Source of the DNA: Neoactinobaculum massilliense
GTDB taxonomy: Bacteria > Actinomycetota > Actinomycetes > Actinomycetales > Actinomycetaceae
DNA: 64,000 nt
Assembly: GCF_900604955.1 (NCBI RefSeq)
Contig: NZ_UWPE01000001.1
Span: 372,001 to 436,000, forward strand
Direction of reading: 5' to 3'
A program made the position numbers and the translations under genes. Shown here piece by piece: positions 1-9,229 of the stretch. Numbering within the stretch: position 1 is the stretch's first letter; the number at the start of each line of letters is the position of its first letter. Under the pieces are notes generated by a model. The model was not told the DNA's origin, ran no database searches, and saw only the letters and a program-made list of their open reading frames with translations.

Positions 1-26
1 TTTTTATGTTCGCGCGAAGTGCGGGC

Positions 27-644
27 CTACGGGACGACGACGAGCACGCCGTCGCCGATGGGAACCAGCGTCGAGGTGATCTCCTCCGCCTCAACATCGC
101 GTAGCAGATTGCGCATGGCCACCACGTTCTCCTCGCGGCGCGCCGGATCCGGAACGTGCCCACCCTGGAACGCGTGTGCCACAATCGCTAGCCCGCCACG
201 GCGAAGGAGCCGTAGTGCCTCCTCAAGGTCCGCGCGCGCCTGAAGCGGATCACCGTCTATAAGGACCAGATCATAGGAGCCGGAGGCCAGGCGCGGCAGG
301 ATATCCGTGGATGTACCCTCGATAATACGGGTGCGGTTGGAACGAACACCGGCGCTATGAAACGCGGAGCGCGCCCGCATCTGTGCCTCGTGGTTCGTAT
401 CGATGGTGGTGAGCACCAGGCCATCGGTGCCCAGGAGATGGAGGCCCGAGACGCCGGTACCGGTGCCGATCTCAACGGCCGTGCGTGCGCCGATGAGTCG
501 AGCGAGGACGGCGAGAAAATGCGCCGCTGCGGGGGACATGGCGTCCACTCCCAGTTCGCGGGCCGCCTGACGCGCATCCCGCGTTACGTGGTCCTCGCCG
601 GTGCGCTCTTCCGCGTAGGCCCACTCCTGAGTGTGATCGGCCAT
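27..644 (-). CDS. SAM-dependent O-methyltransferase (class I, family 3)
   Basis: A 205-residue cytosolic methyltransferase. The Rossmann SAM-binding motif is at about residues 58-66 (VEIGTGTGVSG), followed by an acidic loop (TTIDTN) and the DLVLIDGD segment typical of the O-methyltransferase family 3 fold, which uses a divalent metal. The start is fixed by a strong GAGGAGG ribosome site just upstream of the ATG. In mycobacteria a protein of this type (Rv1220c) lies in the same broad neighbourhood as Mrp and an MgtE-like protein, so the context is conserved actinobacterial. The substrate cannot be told from the sequence. Confidence 0.9.
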   Translation of the reverse strand: MADHTQEWAYAEERTGEDHVTRDARQAARELGVDAMSPAAAHFLAVLARLIGARTAVEIGTGTGVSGLHLLGTDGLVLTTIDTNHEAQMRARSAFHSAGVRSNRTRIIEGTSTDILPRLASGSYDLVLIDGDPLQARADLEEALRLLRRGGLAIVAHAFQGGHVPDPARREENVVAMRNLLRDVEAEEITSTLVPIGDGVLVVVP

Positions 645-701
645 TGGTCCTCCTCTACTATGCTCGTCCCATCGTAGTGGCTTGACGAGACGGCGTTGTA
701 C

Positions 702-1787
702 CTATGCGCGGACTTTCGGGGTCTCCAGGCCGTCCGCGATGCTCCGGAGCATGTCACGCGCCGGGGAGGCCTCAGTTCGCAATACGTACGGCGTACCGGC
801 GTCCGAGGACTCGCCAATGGGTGCCTCAAGCGGCACTTCGCCGAGCAGAGGCACCCGGTACCCCAGGTCCGTGCTGAGCGCCTTGGCCACGCGGGCGCCG
901 CCACCGGTGCCGAAAATGGCGGAATGTGTGCCGTCCGGCATCACCATGTAGCTCATGTTTTCTACCACGCCCACTACGCGCTGGCCGGTCTGACCGCCCA
1001 GTGACCCCGCGCGTTCGGCAACCGCGGCGTCCGAGGCTTGCGGCGTCGTCACCACAAGGATCTCCGAGCGTGGAATCAACTGAGCCACGGACATCGCCAC
1101 GTCGCCCGTTCCCGGCGGAAGATCAAGAAGCAGGAAGTCGAGGTCATCCCAGAATACGTCGGAGAAAAACTGCTGGATTGCCCGGTGCAGCATCGGGCCG
1201 CGCCACATAACCGGTGCATTGTCTTGAATAAACATGCCGATGGAAATTGTTTTCACGCCGTGACCAATGGGCGGAACAATCATGGAGTCGATTGCTACGG
1301 GCTGCTGGGTAATGCCCATCATGCGTGGAATGGAGAAACCATAAATGTCGGCATCCACCAGCCCCACCCGGTATCCACGCCGCGCCAACTCGGTGGCAAG
1401 ATTTGCGGAGATGGTGGATTTTCCCACGCCGCCCTTACCGGAGGCCACCGCCAGCACACGGGTGGGTGAATCGGGATCCGTGAACGGATTGCCGGGCTCC
1501 TCTCCACCGCGGAGCTGCTTGCGTAGCGTTTCGCGCTGCGCGTCATCCATCGCGCCGAGTGACACACTCACGCTCTCCACTCCGTCGAGCGCTAGAAGCG
1601 CCTCTGTGACGGCAGATTCGAGAGTACCCCCGAGCGGGCAGGCCGGCGTGGTGAGAAGAACGCGCACGTCCACGTGGTCATCATTTACCGCCACGTTATC
1701 TACCATGTTGAGCTCGGTGATGGGCCGCCGAAGTTCAGGATCAATGACCTTACCCAGCTGTTGTATGACGTTGTCCGAGGTGACCAT
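702..1787 (-). CDS. mrp: Mrp/NBP35-family Fe-S cluster carrier ATPase
   Basis: A 361-residue cytosolic P-loop ATPase that by family precedent assembles or carries Fe-S clusters to target proteins. Residues 1-80 form an N-terminal MIP18/DUF59 domain. The deviant Walker A motif SGKGGVGKST lies at about 116-125, and a switch/Walker B stretch LLLDLPPGTGD follows. The CxxC cluster site of some homologues is not obvious near the C terminus. There is no ribosome-binding site. A TAGAGT hexamer ends exactly 6 nt before the ATG, so the mRNA is probably leaderless. The methyltransferase follows 57 nt downstream on the same strand and may be co-transcribed. Confidence 0.95.
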   Translation of the reverse strand: MVTSDNVIQQLGKVIDPELRRPITELNMVDNVAVNDDHVDVRVLLTTPACPLGGTLESAVTEALLALDGVESVSVSLGAMDDAQRETLRKQLRGGEEPGNPFTDPDSPTRVLAVASGKGGVGKSTISANLATELARRGYRVGLVDADIYGFSIPRMMGITQQPVAIDSMIVPPIGHGVKTISIGMFIQDNAPVMWRGPMLHRAIQQFFSDVFWDDLDFLLLDLPPGTGDVAMSVAQLIPRSEILVVTTPQASDAAVAERAGSLGGQTGQRVVGVVENMSYMVMPDGTHSAIFGTGGGARVAKALSTDLGYRVPLLGEVPLEAPIGESSDAGTPYVLRTEASPARDMLRSIADGLETPKVRA

Positions 1788-1793
1788 GGGGCA

Positions 1794-1799
1794 ACTCTA
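1794..1799 (-). promoter_or_regulatory. -10 box TAGAGT of a leaderless mrp transcript
   Basis: On the minus strand the hexamer TAGAGT is followed by 6 nt and then the mrp ATG. No Shine-Dalgarno sequence is present. The same geometry recurs at many genes in the window. Confidence 0.5.
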
Positions 1800-2109
1800 G
1801 CGGCCCGCGGCACAGATGTGCCCGGGTGTGCGAGTGCCCGCGGGTTATGGATGGTGGAGGCGATGGGGATTCTGGGACGTGCGCGGGCGCTCGCGGGTGC
1901 GTCGATATCCGGGGACCTCGACGTCGGCGGGGCACTTACCACTCCTGATCCAGCCGTGCACCATGATGAAACGAAACGCACAATGTTGCTGAATCGTTGC
2001 CCAATTGATACCGAATTGGAGCCGATGACAGGTCCGGGGACGTGCGGGGGTGATGCACACTAGTTCGGTGCTCGGGCCGTGAGGCCGCGTCAACGGAAAG
2101 CGAAGAGGA
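1800..2109. other. Intergenic spacer between divergent mrp and the acyltransferase gene
   Basis: About 310 nt without a convincing gene on either strand. It holds the mrp promoter at its left edge and an AAGAGGA ribosome site for the acyltransferase at its right edge. I see no hairpin or repeat of note. Confidence 0.5.
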
Positions 2110-4023
2110 ATGAGCGTAACGCAACGCCAAACCCAACGGATTGGTGGACTCGATGGTATGCGCGCCGTCGCGGCGATGTTGGTGCTGCTGTATCACCTGG
2201 ATGCGGTGCACTTCTCGGCCGGATTCATCGGCGTGGACATCTTCTTCGTCATCTCCGGTTTTCTCATTACCTCACTTTTGGTGCGCTCACGGCAGAAAAA
2301 TGGCCGGATGGACCTGCGTACGTTCTGGCGCAAGCGGGTGCGGCGGCTGGTGCCGGCGGTGGTGATGACCACCGTGTGCGGGCTGGCACTGGCGCGGCTT
2401 GTGGGCGGCGACGCGCTGGTTGGCATGGGCTGGCAGGGACTGGGCAGTATCACCGGTACCTACAACTGGTTCGAGATCGCCAATTCTGCTTCTTATTTTG
2501 ACCAGCAGTCCCCGCAACTACTCACGAACATGTGGTCCCTTGCGGTGGAGCAGCAGTTCTACCTGTTCTGGCCGCTGCTGCTGGCAGGTATTTTGCTGCT
2601 CCCGCGGCGCTGGCGGCCGGGCGCAGCGCTCGGTCTGGCCGGTGCATCCGCGATTGCCTCACAGCTCGCGTCCATGGCTGCCGAGGACGTGACGCGTGCC
2701 TACGTGGGCACAGATACGCACGCCTACGGATTGATGATCGGCGCCGCGGTGGCACTGGCCTTCCCGCATGCGCTAGAAGGCGAAGGACCGCGGCTGACCG
2801 TACGGGGTCACCGCGCACTGGGGGTGGGAAGCTGGTTGGCGCTCACCGCCATCATCCTGCTCGCCGTGCTGATGCCCGACAACGACTTCATGTACCCCTG
2901 GGGTACCGTTCTGGCCTCCCTGCTGGGCGGCGTGGTAGTGCTGGGATTCCTTGGCGGGGAAGGAGCCGGAGCTCCAACGCTCATGGGGCTGCTCAACTCC
3001 CGTGTCATGGTGTGGCTGGGAGAGCGCTCCTATGGAATCTACCTGTGGCACTGGCCGCTGCGCGTCCTCTTCTTCTACGCGTTCCACCCCTCACCCTGGG
3101 TGAATGCCATGCTGGTGACGGCACTGTCCGTACTACTCGCCCACCTCTCCTACACCTACGTGGAGACGCCGATTCGGCGTGAAGGGCTCACGGCGTGGGT
3201 GCGGCGGATCTATCTGGCACACCGGGATAATCGTGGGGCGCTCGCGATGCGAGTGGGCGCCGCAGCGGTGGTCCTGGCACTGGCGCTGACCGCCGTAGGA
3301 ACCTCACACGCGGAAAGCTCGGCCCAGGAATACATTGAGCAGGGGCGCGCGGCGCTGGGCACACCGGCCACCCCGCCGGCGGCGAGCGGCCGGCCGGCGG
3401 AGCAGCCAGCGGGTAACAATAAAGCGCCAGCCGCCGGGAATACGGCGGGTAATGCAGCCGTCTCACCCGTTGAGTCCGCGGCCCCCGGCGGAGCGGCATC
3501 CGTCGCACCGAGTGGTGCGGCAACGGCTGCTCCCCACCCGAAGGACTCCACCCAGGTCACCATCATTGGCGATTCGGTGGCATTGGCCGCGGCACCGGCC
3601 CTCCGGCGGGCATTCCCGGGCGCCCTGATCGACGCCGAGGTGTCCCGCTCGGTGCGGGTGGCACCGGATCTCATGGCCACATATGCGCGGCAGGGCAAAC
3701 TAGGCACCTACGTGGTCATTGCCTTAGCAACGAACGCAACCATTCGGGAGCGGGACTGGAACGCTATTGACCGGGTGGCCGGGCCGGACCGCCGGATTGT
3801 GTTCGTTACCGGATACGGGCCGGCGGACAAGACGTGGATTTCCGCGGCGAACACGGAGATCCAGGCGTTGGCGCAGGCGCACCCGGATCGAGTCCGGGTG
3901 GCCGATTGGGCCTCCATCGCCGCCGCCCACCAGGACGAGTTGGCCGGTGATCACGTCCACCCGGATGGCCGCCTTGCACCCGCCTACGCTCAGGCGGTGA
4001 AGGACGCGGTCGATTCGTTCTAG
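2110..4023 (+). CDS. Acyltransferase 3 / SGNH-hydrolase fusion (OatA-like O-acyltransferase)
   Basis: A 637-residue membrane protein. Residues 10-360 form an acyltransferase-3 domain with about ten membrane spans and the conserved active-site His near residue 29 (LLYHLDAVHFS). A transmembrane segment (about 375-400) leads into an Ala/Pro/Gly-rich linker (410-475) and a C-terminal extracytoplasmic SGNH domain, with the catalytic Ser in IIGDSVALAA (S about 489) and the Asp/His pair in GDHVHPDG (about 613-617). The architecture matches OatA-type proteins that move acetyl groups across the membrane onto cell-wall glycans. The target, peptidoglycan or another glycan, is inferred only. Start chosen at an ATG with AAGAGGA upstream. 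Confidence 0.9.
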   Translation: MSVTQRQTQRIGGLDGMRAVAAMLVLLYHLDAVHFSAGFIGVDIFFVISGFLITSLLVRSRQKNGRMDLRTFWRKRVRRLVPAVVMTTVCGLALARLVGGDALVGMGWQGLGSITGTYNWFEIANSASYFDQQSPQLLTNMWSLAVEQQFYLFWPLLLAGILLLPRRWRPGAALGLAGASAIASQLASMAAEDVTRAYVGTDTHAYGLMIGAAVALAFPHALEGEGPRLTVRGHRALGVGSWLALTAIILLAVLMPDNDFMYPWGTVLASLLGGVVVLGFLGGEGAGAPTLMGLLNSRVMVWLGERSYGIYLWHWPLRVLFFYAFHPSPWVNAMLVTALSVLLAHLSYTYVETPIRREGLTAWVRRIYLAHRDNRGALAMRVGAAAVVLALALTAVGTSHAESSAQEYIEQGRAALGTPATPPAASGRPAEQPAGNNKAPAAGNTAGNAAVSPVESAAPGGAASVAPSGAATAAPHPKDSTQVTIIGDSVALAAAPALRRAFPGALIDAEVSRSVRVAPDLMATYARQGKLGTYVVIALATNATIRERDWNAIDRVAGPDRRIVFVTGYGPADKTWISAANTEIQALAQAHPDRVRVADWASIAAAHQDELAGDHVHPDGRLAPAYAQAVKDAVDSF

Positions 4024-4028
4024 GGCGG

Positions 4029-4604
4029 CTAGTTAGCCAGCGTGCGGGGCTCACCGCGAGCCTCGCGCAACTCCGCTTCGAGCTCGGAGATGCGCTGCTC
4101 GCGTTCGGCAATTGCCTCGTCACGGTCACGATTAATCTCGTCGAGCAGATCGCGTAGCTCGGAGCGAACGTAATCGCGCGTGGCTACCTCGCCGAGCGCC
4201 ATGCGCATACCGGCAATCTCACGGGTGAGATACTCGGTATCCGTGAGATTGCGCGCGCTCTGTTGCCGATCATTTTCGGCCTGCACGCGGTCGCGGGCAT
4301 CCTGACGGTTCTGTGCGAGCAGGATGAGGGGGGCCGAGTAGGACGCCTGTAGGGACAGCATGAGCGTGAGAGCGGTGAACCCCAGGTCCGCGGAATCAAA
4401 ACGTAGATGCGCCGGTGCGAGCGAATTCCAGCCGATCCAGATAGCCACGAAAATGGTGAGCCAGAGGAGGAAGGTAGGGGTACCGGAGAACCGGGCGATG
4501 GTTTCAGCGAAGCGTCCGCCTCGGTCCGTATCCTTCTTACGTCGACGGCGAAGGAGGGGGAGTCCGCTACGGCGATCCAGCGGCTTATCGAGTTCCGATG
4601 CCAT
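4029..4604 (-). CDS. DUF1003 membrane protein
   Basis: A 191-residue protein of the DUF1003 family. It has a basic N terminus, two membrane helices at about 40-60 and 75-95, the family signature around SLQASYSAPLILLAQNRQD, and a charged coiled-coil C terminus (about 140-185). The function is unknown. Its GGAGG ribosome site lies inside the last codons of the MgtE-like gene, and only the stop of that gene separates the two, so translation is probably coupled. This pairing with an MgtE-like protein is recurrent in actinobacteria and suggests a shared role in ion homeostasis. Confidence 0.88.
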   Translation of the reverse strand: MASELDKPLDRRSGLPLLRRRRKKDTDRGGRFAETIARFSGTPTFLLWLTIFVAIWIGWNSLAPAHLRFDSADLGFTALTLMLSLQASYSAPLILLAQNRQDARDRVQAENDRQQSARNLTDTEYLTREIAGMRMALGEVATRDYVRSELRDLLDEINRDRDEAIAEREQRISELEAELREARGEPRTLAN

Positions 4605-5951
4605 TTAATCCTCCTTCTCATGCGTGGCCGGTTCGGCGTGGGGAGTGCCGGTACTGCCGGTCGAGTCATGGCTTTCTTCCTCACCGTCCGTATGCCATTC
4701 TTCGCCTTCGTTCCACTGCTCGCCCTCGGTCTCGTCGTCATCACGCCAGTCCTCAGGCAGAATGTGATCCAGGACGTCGTCAACGGACACGGCGCCCACC
4801 AGCAGGCCGTTATCCACCACCGGCAGCGCGGTGAGATTGTAGGTAGCCAATTCGCGGGTGACCGCTGATAGCGAGGCATCCGGTTCAATACCCTCAACAT
4901 CCGCGTCGATGATGGAGCCAAGCATGGTGGAGGGTGGTTCTCGCAGGGCGCGCTGAAGATGAACGGCACCGATATAGCGGCCCGTGGGCGTTTCCATGGG
5001 CGGTCGCGTAACAAAGAAGATGGTGGCCAGAGCCGGGGGAAGATCCGGCCGCTGAGCCGAGGCAAGGGCCTTGGCTACCGAATCATCGGGGGAGAGGATG
5101 AGCGGACTGGTTGTCATGAGGCCACCGGCCGTGCGCTCGTCATAGCTCATGAGGCGGCGCACATCCTCCGCCTTATTTTCCCCCATGTAATCCAGCAACC
5201 GTGCGGCGGTGGATGGTTTTAAATCGGCAATCAAATCCGCCGCGTCATCCGGCTGCATCACGTCAATTACCTCCGCGGCCCGGTGGAGATTGAGCCCTGC
5301 AATAACCGTGAGGCGGTCGTCGTCGGACAACTCCTCGATAATGTCAGCCAGTCGCTCATCCGTCAGCGAGCGGGCGACGGCCACCATGCGGTCGCCGGGC
5401 AGGTCATGGAGGATATCGGCCACGTCTGCGGCCTTGAGCCCCTGGATCTGGGCGGCCAGCGTGGCGGTGCCCTGGTACTTTGCCGGGGAGGCGAGTCCGG
5501 TTACCTCGGAGATGCTAAAAATATTGCTTTCGCCGCGGCGCGGGCCGCTTCCGCGCACGTACACCTGGGTGAGTGCCCACTCCTTGGGGCGCACCCGTTC
5601 AATGGCGGCGTCCACCACCGTGGCGGCGTCGCCTGTAGCCTTGATGGTTACCTCTCTATCGAGAAGCTGACCCACCACCAGGTGTTCCACGTTGCGCTTG
5701 GCGAATCGACGCACATTGACCACGCCCGTGGTAATCACCTGCCCGTCCCGGATAGCCGTGACGCGCGTGAACGGGAGAAACACGCGCCGGCGGGCCATGT
5801 CGATGACCAGGCCCACGGCCATTGGGGCGCCCTGGAGGCGGAATACCACCACCACATCATGGACGAAACCCACCTTGTCACCTATGGGGTCGAAAACTTC
5901 GGTGCCTACTAGCCGGGCAACAAATACGCGTGACTGAGTATCGGATGACAA
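4605..5951 (-). CDS. MgtE N-terminal/CBS domain protein without the transport domain
   Basis: A 448-residue cytosolic protein. It has a PRC-barrel-like N-terminal region (about 1-110), an MgtE intracellular N domain of helical repeats (about 160-270, with ILHDLPGDR and VIDVMQPDDAADLI) and a CBS pair (about 275-410). The five-helix magnesium channel of true MgtE is absent and the protein ends in an acidic tail (EGEQWNEGEEW...). It resembles only the regulatory half of the Mg2+ channel, so it may sense Mg2+ or nucleotides rather than transport. The best start is a TTG with AAGGGGG upstream; the next Met codons lie inside the first domain. DUF1003 follows immediately. Confidence 0.88.
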   Translation of the reverse strand: MSSDTQSRVFVARLVGTEVFDPIGDKVGFVHDVVVVFRLQGAPMAVGLVIDMARRRVFLPFTRVTAIRDGQVITTGVVNVRRFAKRNVEHLVVGQLLDREVTIKATGDAATVVDAAIERVRPKEWALTQVYVRGSGPRRGESNIFSISEVTGLASPAKYQGTATLAAQIQGLKAADVADILHDLPGDRMVAVARSLTDERLADIIEELSDDDRLTVIAGLNLHRAAEVIDVMQPDDAADLIADLKPSTAARLLDYMGENKAEDVRRLMSYDERTAGGLMTTSPLILSPDDSVAKALASAQRPDLPPALATIFFVTRPPMETPTGRYIGAVHLQRALREPPSTMLGSIIDADVEGIEPDASLSAVTRELATYNLTALPVVDNGLLVGAVSVDDVLDHILPEDWRDDDETEGEQWNEGEEWHTDGEEESHDSTGSTGTPHAEPATHEKED

Positions 5952-6043
5952 GGCGCCCCCTTTACGCTTCGTACTACGGCGTTGATTTTATGCCGTGACG
6001 GTGGTGGAGCGCCTGTGGTGCTCGGCGCCCCTAGTATCGGAAT

Positions 6044-7540
6044 CTACTTGTTCCAGATTCCGGCCATCCAGCTCTCGATATCATCCACCTCGCGGGGAAT
6101 GAATTCGGAGAGACGCTCGGCGCCGTTCTGTGTGCGAAGGATGTCATCCTCAATGCGCACGCCGATGCCGCGGAAGCGTTCGGGCACCTTGAGATCGTCA
6201 GCGCGGAAGTAGAGGCCGGGCTCGATCGTGAAGATCATGCCGGGTTCCAGGAAGGCATCCACGTACATTTCGCGGCGGGCGGCCGCGCAATCGTGGACGT
6301 CCAATCCGAGGTGATGCGAGGTGCCGTGAGGCATCCAACGCCGGTGGAACTGCCCGGTGGGGGCCAGCGATTCCTCCGCGGTACCGGGGAGCATGCCCCA
6401 GTTTTCCAGTGCCTTGGCCAGCACCTCCATGGCGGCCGAGTGGAGATCCCGGAAGCGCGCGCCGGCCTGTCCGGCCACCTCAAGGGCACGATTGGCGGCG
6501 TCGAGCACCACCTGATACACCTCGCGCTGGGCGTCGGTGAACTTGCCATTCACCGGGAGCGTACGCGTGATATCGGCGGTGTACAGCGAGTCCAGTTCCA
6601 CGCCGGCATCCACCAGGATGAGGTCGCCGTCCTTGACCGGGCCATCATTCGTCATCCAGTGCAGCGTGTTTGCGTGATTGCCGGAGGCCGCGATGGTTTC
6701 GTATCCGAGGCCATTTCCCTGCTCGCGCGCATTGGCCGCAAATGCTCCCTCAACTACGCGTTCGCCGCGGGGGGGGGCCTGCGTTGCGCGCGGCAACTCC
6801 GCGATGATCTGCTCGAAGCCGTCGTAGGTAGCCCTGATGGCCTTGCGCATTTCCTGAACTTCCCAGGAATCCTTACGCAGGCGGAGCTCGGCAAGCTTCT
6901 CCGCCAGTTTGAGATCCCGGGCCTCCGCGCCGTCGTCAATACCGGCGGCCTGGCGCAACTCCGATACCAGTGCCTCAATTTCTGCGTCAGACTGCGGTAG
7001 TACGCGCAACTGCACCTGACCGAGATCCTTCGAGAGTGCGTCGCGAAGGTTATCGATATGGTCCGTTTTAATGCCGGTGAGCGTGTGCACGTCCTCGAGG
7101 GATGGCCGTGCGCCCACCCAGAATTCGCCGTGCTTGGCATCCGCGTAGAACTCCTCGGAGGAGCGTGAGGAACGCGGGAAGAAGTAGAGGGTGACATCAT
7201 GGCCGCCTTCGGGTTTCGGGTTGAACACCAGCACCGCGCCGGGTTCCTTTTCCTCACCCAGTCCGGACATGTGCGAGAACGCCGAATGTGCGCGGAAACG
7301 GTAGTCATTGTCATTGTTGCGCACGCGTGGTTCGCCGGCGGGAATGACCAGCCGTTCACCGGGGAACAGCTTGGAGAGGGCCTCATGACGTGCAGGCAGA
7401 AAATCCGCAACGGCGGACCGCTGTGGGCCGGCCGGGCGCGGGCCCCAGTCACTGCCCATAAACGCCCGGAACGCGTCATTATGCGGTTGCTGGGAACGAT
7501 TGTCGCCGCGAGACTTCAATTCATCAGATGCTTTCGTCAT
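6044..7540 (-). CDS. pepP: Xaa-Pro aminopeptidase (M24B, aminopeptidase P)
   Basis: A 498-residue cytosolic metallopeptidase that removes an N-terminal residue ahead of proline. It has an N-terminal aminopeptidase P domain and a C-terminal pita-bread catalytic domain. Metal and active-site stretches are visible: LVDAGVELDSLYTADITRT (two Asp ligands), HGTSHHLGLDVHD (His) and the two Glu in FTIEPGLYF and GVRIEDD. The frame stays open 198 nt further upstream, but that part does not look coding. I place the start at 7540 because a GATACT hexamer sits exactly 6 nt before this ATG. It is divergent from the PHP gene. Confidence 0.92.
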   Translation of the reverse strand: MTKASDELKSRGDNRSQQPHNDAFRAFMGSDWGPRPAGPQRSAVADFLPARHEALSKLFPGERLVIPAGEPRVRNNDNDYRFRAHSAFSHMSGLGEEKEPGAVLVFNPKPEGGHDVTLYFFPRSSRSSEEFYADAKHGEFWVGARPSLEDVHTLTGIKTDHIDNLRDALSKDLGQVQLRVLPQSDAEIEALVSELRQAAGIDDGAEARDLKLAEKLAELRLRKDSWEVQEMRKAIRATYDGFEQIIAELPRATQAPPRGERVVEGAFAANAREQGNGLGYETIAASGNHANTLHWMTNDGPVKDGDLILVDAGVELDSLYTADITRTLPVNGKFTDAQREVYQVVLDAANRALEVAGQAGARFRDLHSAAMEVLAKALENWGMLPGTAEESLAPTGQFHRRWMPHGTSHHLGLDVHDCAAARREMYVDAFLEPGMIFTIEPGLYFRADDLKVPERFRGIGVRIEDDILRTQNGAERLSEFIPREVDDIESWMAGIWNK

Positions 7541-7546
7541 GTAACC

Positions 7547-7552
7547 AGTATC
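7547..7552 (-). promoter_or_regulatory. -10 box GATACT of a leaderless pepP transcript
   Basis: On the minus strand GATACT is followed by 6 nt and the pepP ATG. It supports the internal start over a longer upstream reading frame. Confidence 0.4.
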
Positions 7553-7581
7553 GCACCGTGGTGCGACATTCATGTCCCGTC

Positions 7582-7597
7582 CGACGCCGGAGCGTCC
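7582..7597. repeat. Dispersed 16-mer CGACGCCGGAGCGTCC
   Basis: This 16-mer recurs exactly at 37325-37340 and with one change (A to T) at 29398-29413, always between genes. It is itself an imperfect inverted repeat (GACGC...GCGTC). Confidence 0.6.
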
Positions 7598-7628
7598 GGT
7601 GAGGGACAACACCGGCACTGGGGTGGGG

Positions 7629-7638
7629 ACGACGTCGT
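7629..7638. repeat. Intergenic palindrome ACGACGTCGT (copy 1)
   Basis: A perfect 10-bp palindrome in the pepP/PHP spacer. A shorter relative, CGACGTCG, lies 27 nt downstream at 7665-7672. Other perfect copies are at 12990, 27665, 31640, 31690 and 45907. Confidence 0.65.
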
Positions 7639-7748
7639 TCGCGTGGGTGGGCTTACGCGGGCATCGACGTCGGACGCCGGAATAGACGTGACCGGCAGAC
7701 ACGATCGGGACGCGCGTAACGGTGGTACTGCCGGGCATATCAGACCAC

Positions 7749-7754
7749 TAGGAT
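7749..7754 (+). promoter_or_regulatory. -10 box TAGGAT of a leaderless PHP gene
   Basis: TAGGAT, then 6 nt (TAATCC), then the ATG of the PHP gene. No Shine-Dalgarno sequence is present. Confidence 0.5.
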
Positions 7755-7760
7755 TAATCC

Positions 7761-8603
7761 ATGCGCGTTGACACCCACACTCATTCCACGGCCTCAGATT
7801 CCACGGTCAGCCCGACTGCACTCATGGACGAAGCGCGGGCGGCGGGGCTGGACGGTATCGGACTGACCGATCATGACACGATGGCCGGCTGGGATGAGGC
7901 CGCCGCGATGGTGGCACAAACGGGTGTTGCACTCATTCGCGGGGTGGAGTTTTCCACGCGATACCACGGTATTACGGTGCACATGCTCGGCTATCTTTTT
8001 GATCCGTCGGACGCCCGTATACGCGAGCACATCGCGAAAATGCGGACGGCTCGCGTGGACCGTGCCCGTACCATGGTGGAGCGAATTAGCGCCGATTTTC
8101 CCCTCACCTGGGCGGATGTGGAGGAGCAGATTGGGGATGCACAGGTGGTGGGGCGGCCCCACATTGCGGACGCCATGGTGGCCAAAGGTTTCGCGGCGGA
8201 CCGTTCGGAAGCCTTCGAGCGTTTTCTCAAACCGGGCGGGCCCTACTTCATTCACTACTATGCGCCGGAGACAACGGACGTGATTGGCTGGATCAATGAG
8301 GCGCACGGAAAAGCTGTTTTTGCTCATCCCGCGGCGCCGCAGCGCAGCCGCATGGTGCCCTTCGCCGCGCTGGACGAATTCGCCGCGGCGGGACTATTCG
8401 GGGTGGAGATTGATCATCCGGAAAATGATGGTCGCTATATTCCGGAGCTTACGGCACGCGCGCAGCGGCTGGGTTTAGCCAGATTCGGGGCGAGCGATTA
8501 TCATGGGGCGGGTAAGCCTAACCGGCTCGGTGAATATGTCACCGCTCCCGAGATCTTGGAGGACCTGGTCGCCGGTACGTACCTGGAGGTCCTTCACGAG
8601 TGA
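7761..8603 (+). CDS. PHP-domain metal-dependent phosphoesterase
   Basis: A 280-residue cytosolic PHP protein. The N terminus MRVDTHTHSTASD gives the first metal-binding HxH motif, GLTDHDTMAGW the second, and further ligands appear in VEFSTRYHG, KAVFAHPAAPQ and GASDYHGAGK. The family includes 3',5'-nucleotide bisphosphate and RNA 5'-exonuclease (RNase AM, YciV-like) enzymes; which substrate this one uses is not visible. The start follows a TAGGAT -10 box by 6 nt, so translation is probably leaderless. It overlaps marC by a GTGA junction, which indicates co-translation. Confidence 0.9.
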   Translation: MRVDTHTHSTASDSTVSPTALMDEARAAGLDGIGLTDHDTMAGWDEAAAMVAQTGVALIRGVEFSTRYHGITVHMLGYLFDPSDARIREHIAKMRTARVDRARTMVERISADFPLTWADVEEQIGDAQVVGRPHIADAMVAKGFAADRSEAFERFLKPGGPYFIHYYAPETTDVIGWINEAHGKAVFAHPAAPQRSRMVPFAALDEFAAAGLFGVEIDHPENDGRYIPELTARAQRLGLARFGASDYHGAGKPNRLGEYVTAPEILEDLVAGTYLEVLHE

Positions 8604-9229
8604 GTGTATTTGACGGCGTCTTTTTCCTCTCCTCTTTTACCACTCTCATTGTCATTTCTGATCCGCTCGGCAATCTCCCCGTGTTCATTGGGCTGACCGC
8701 CCGTTTCACCGCCAGGGAGCGCAACCGGGTGGCCTTCAATGCTGTGCTCACGTCCGTGCTGGTATTGCTTTTCTTCGGCCTGTTTGGGAGCGCGCTGCTG
8801 CGGTTGCTGGATCTTTCTACCGAATCCATGCAGATTTCGGGTGGGATTCTGCTGCTCATTGTGTCTCTTCAACTCATGCTGGGTATGGGGGAGAACAGTT
8901 CTGATGAGGAGGGGGAATCTTCCACGCGTGCGAACGTGGCGATTGTTCCGTTGGGGATTCCGCTGCTTGCAGGCCCGGGTACCGTTGTGGCCATTATGGT
9001 CGCCGCCAATCAGGCGCGTGAGAGTGCGGGCGCCGTGGTGGCTTTGATTGCGGCCTTTGTGCTGGTCCACCTCATTGAGTGGGTTGTGTTCCGATTCGCC
9101 AATCCCATTCATCGCGTGATCGGAGACCCGGGTACCGTGCTGCTCACCCGATTGGCGGGCATGATCCTGGCGGCCATCTCCGTGCAAATGGTGATTGACG
9201 GAATCGTGTCGGTGGTTCAACACGCGTAA
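8600..9229 (+). CDS. MarC-family integral membrane protein
   Basis: A 209-residue MarC/UPF0056 protein with about six membrane spans. Family motifs include SDPLGNLPVFIGLT near the N terminus, VPLGIPLLAGPGTVVAIM in the middle and LTRLAGMILAAISVQMVIDGI at the end. The biological role of the family is not established; the historic link to multiple antibiotic resistance was withdrawn. The GTG start overlaps the stop of the PHP gene by 4 nt and is served by GGAGGT a few bases upstream. Confidence 0.9.
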   Translation: MSVFDGVFFLSSFTTLIVISDPLGNLPVFIGLTARFTARERNRVAFNAVLTSVLVLLFFGLFGSALLRLLDLSTESMQISGGILLLIVSLQLMLGMGENSSDEEGESSTRANVAIVPLGIPLLAGPGTVVAIMVAANQARESAGAVVALIAAFVLVHLIEWVVFRFANPIHRVIGDPGTVLLTRLAGMILAAISVQMVIDGIVSVVQHA

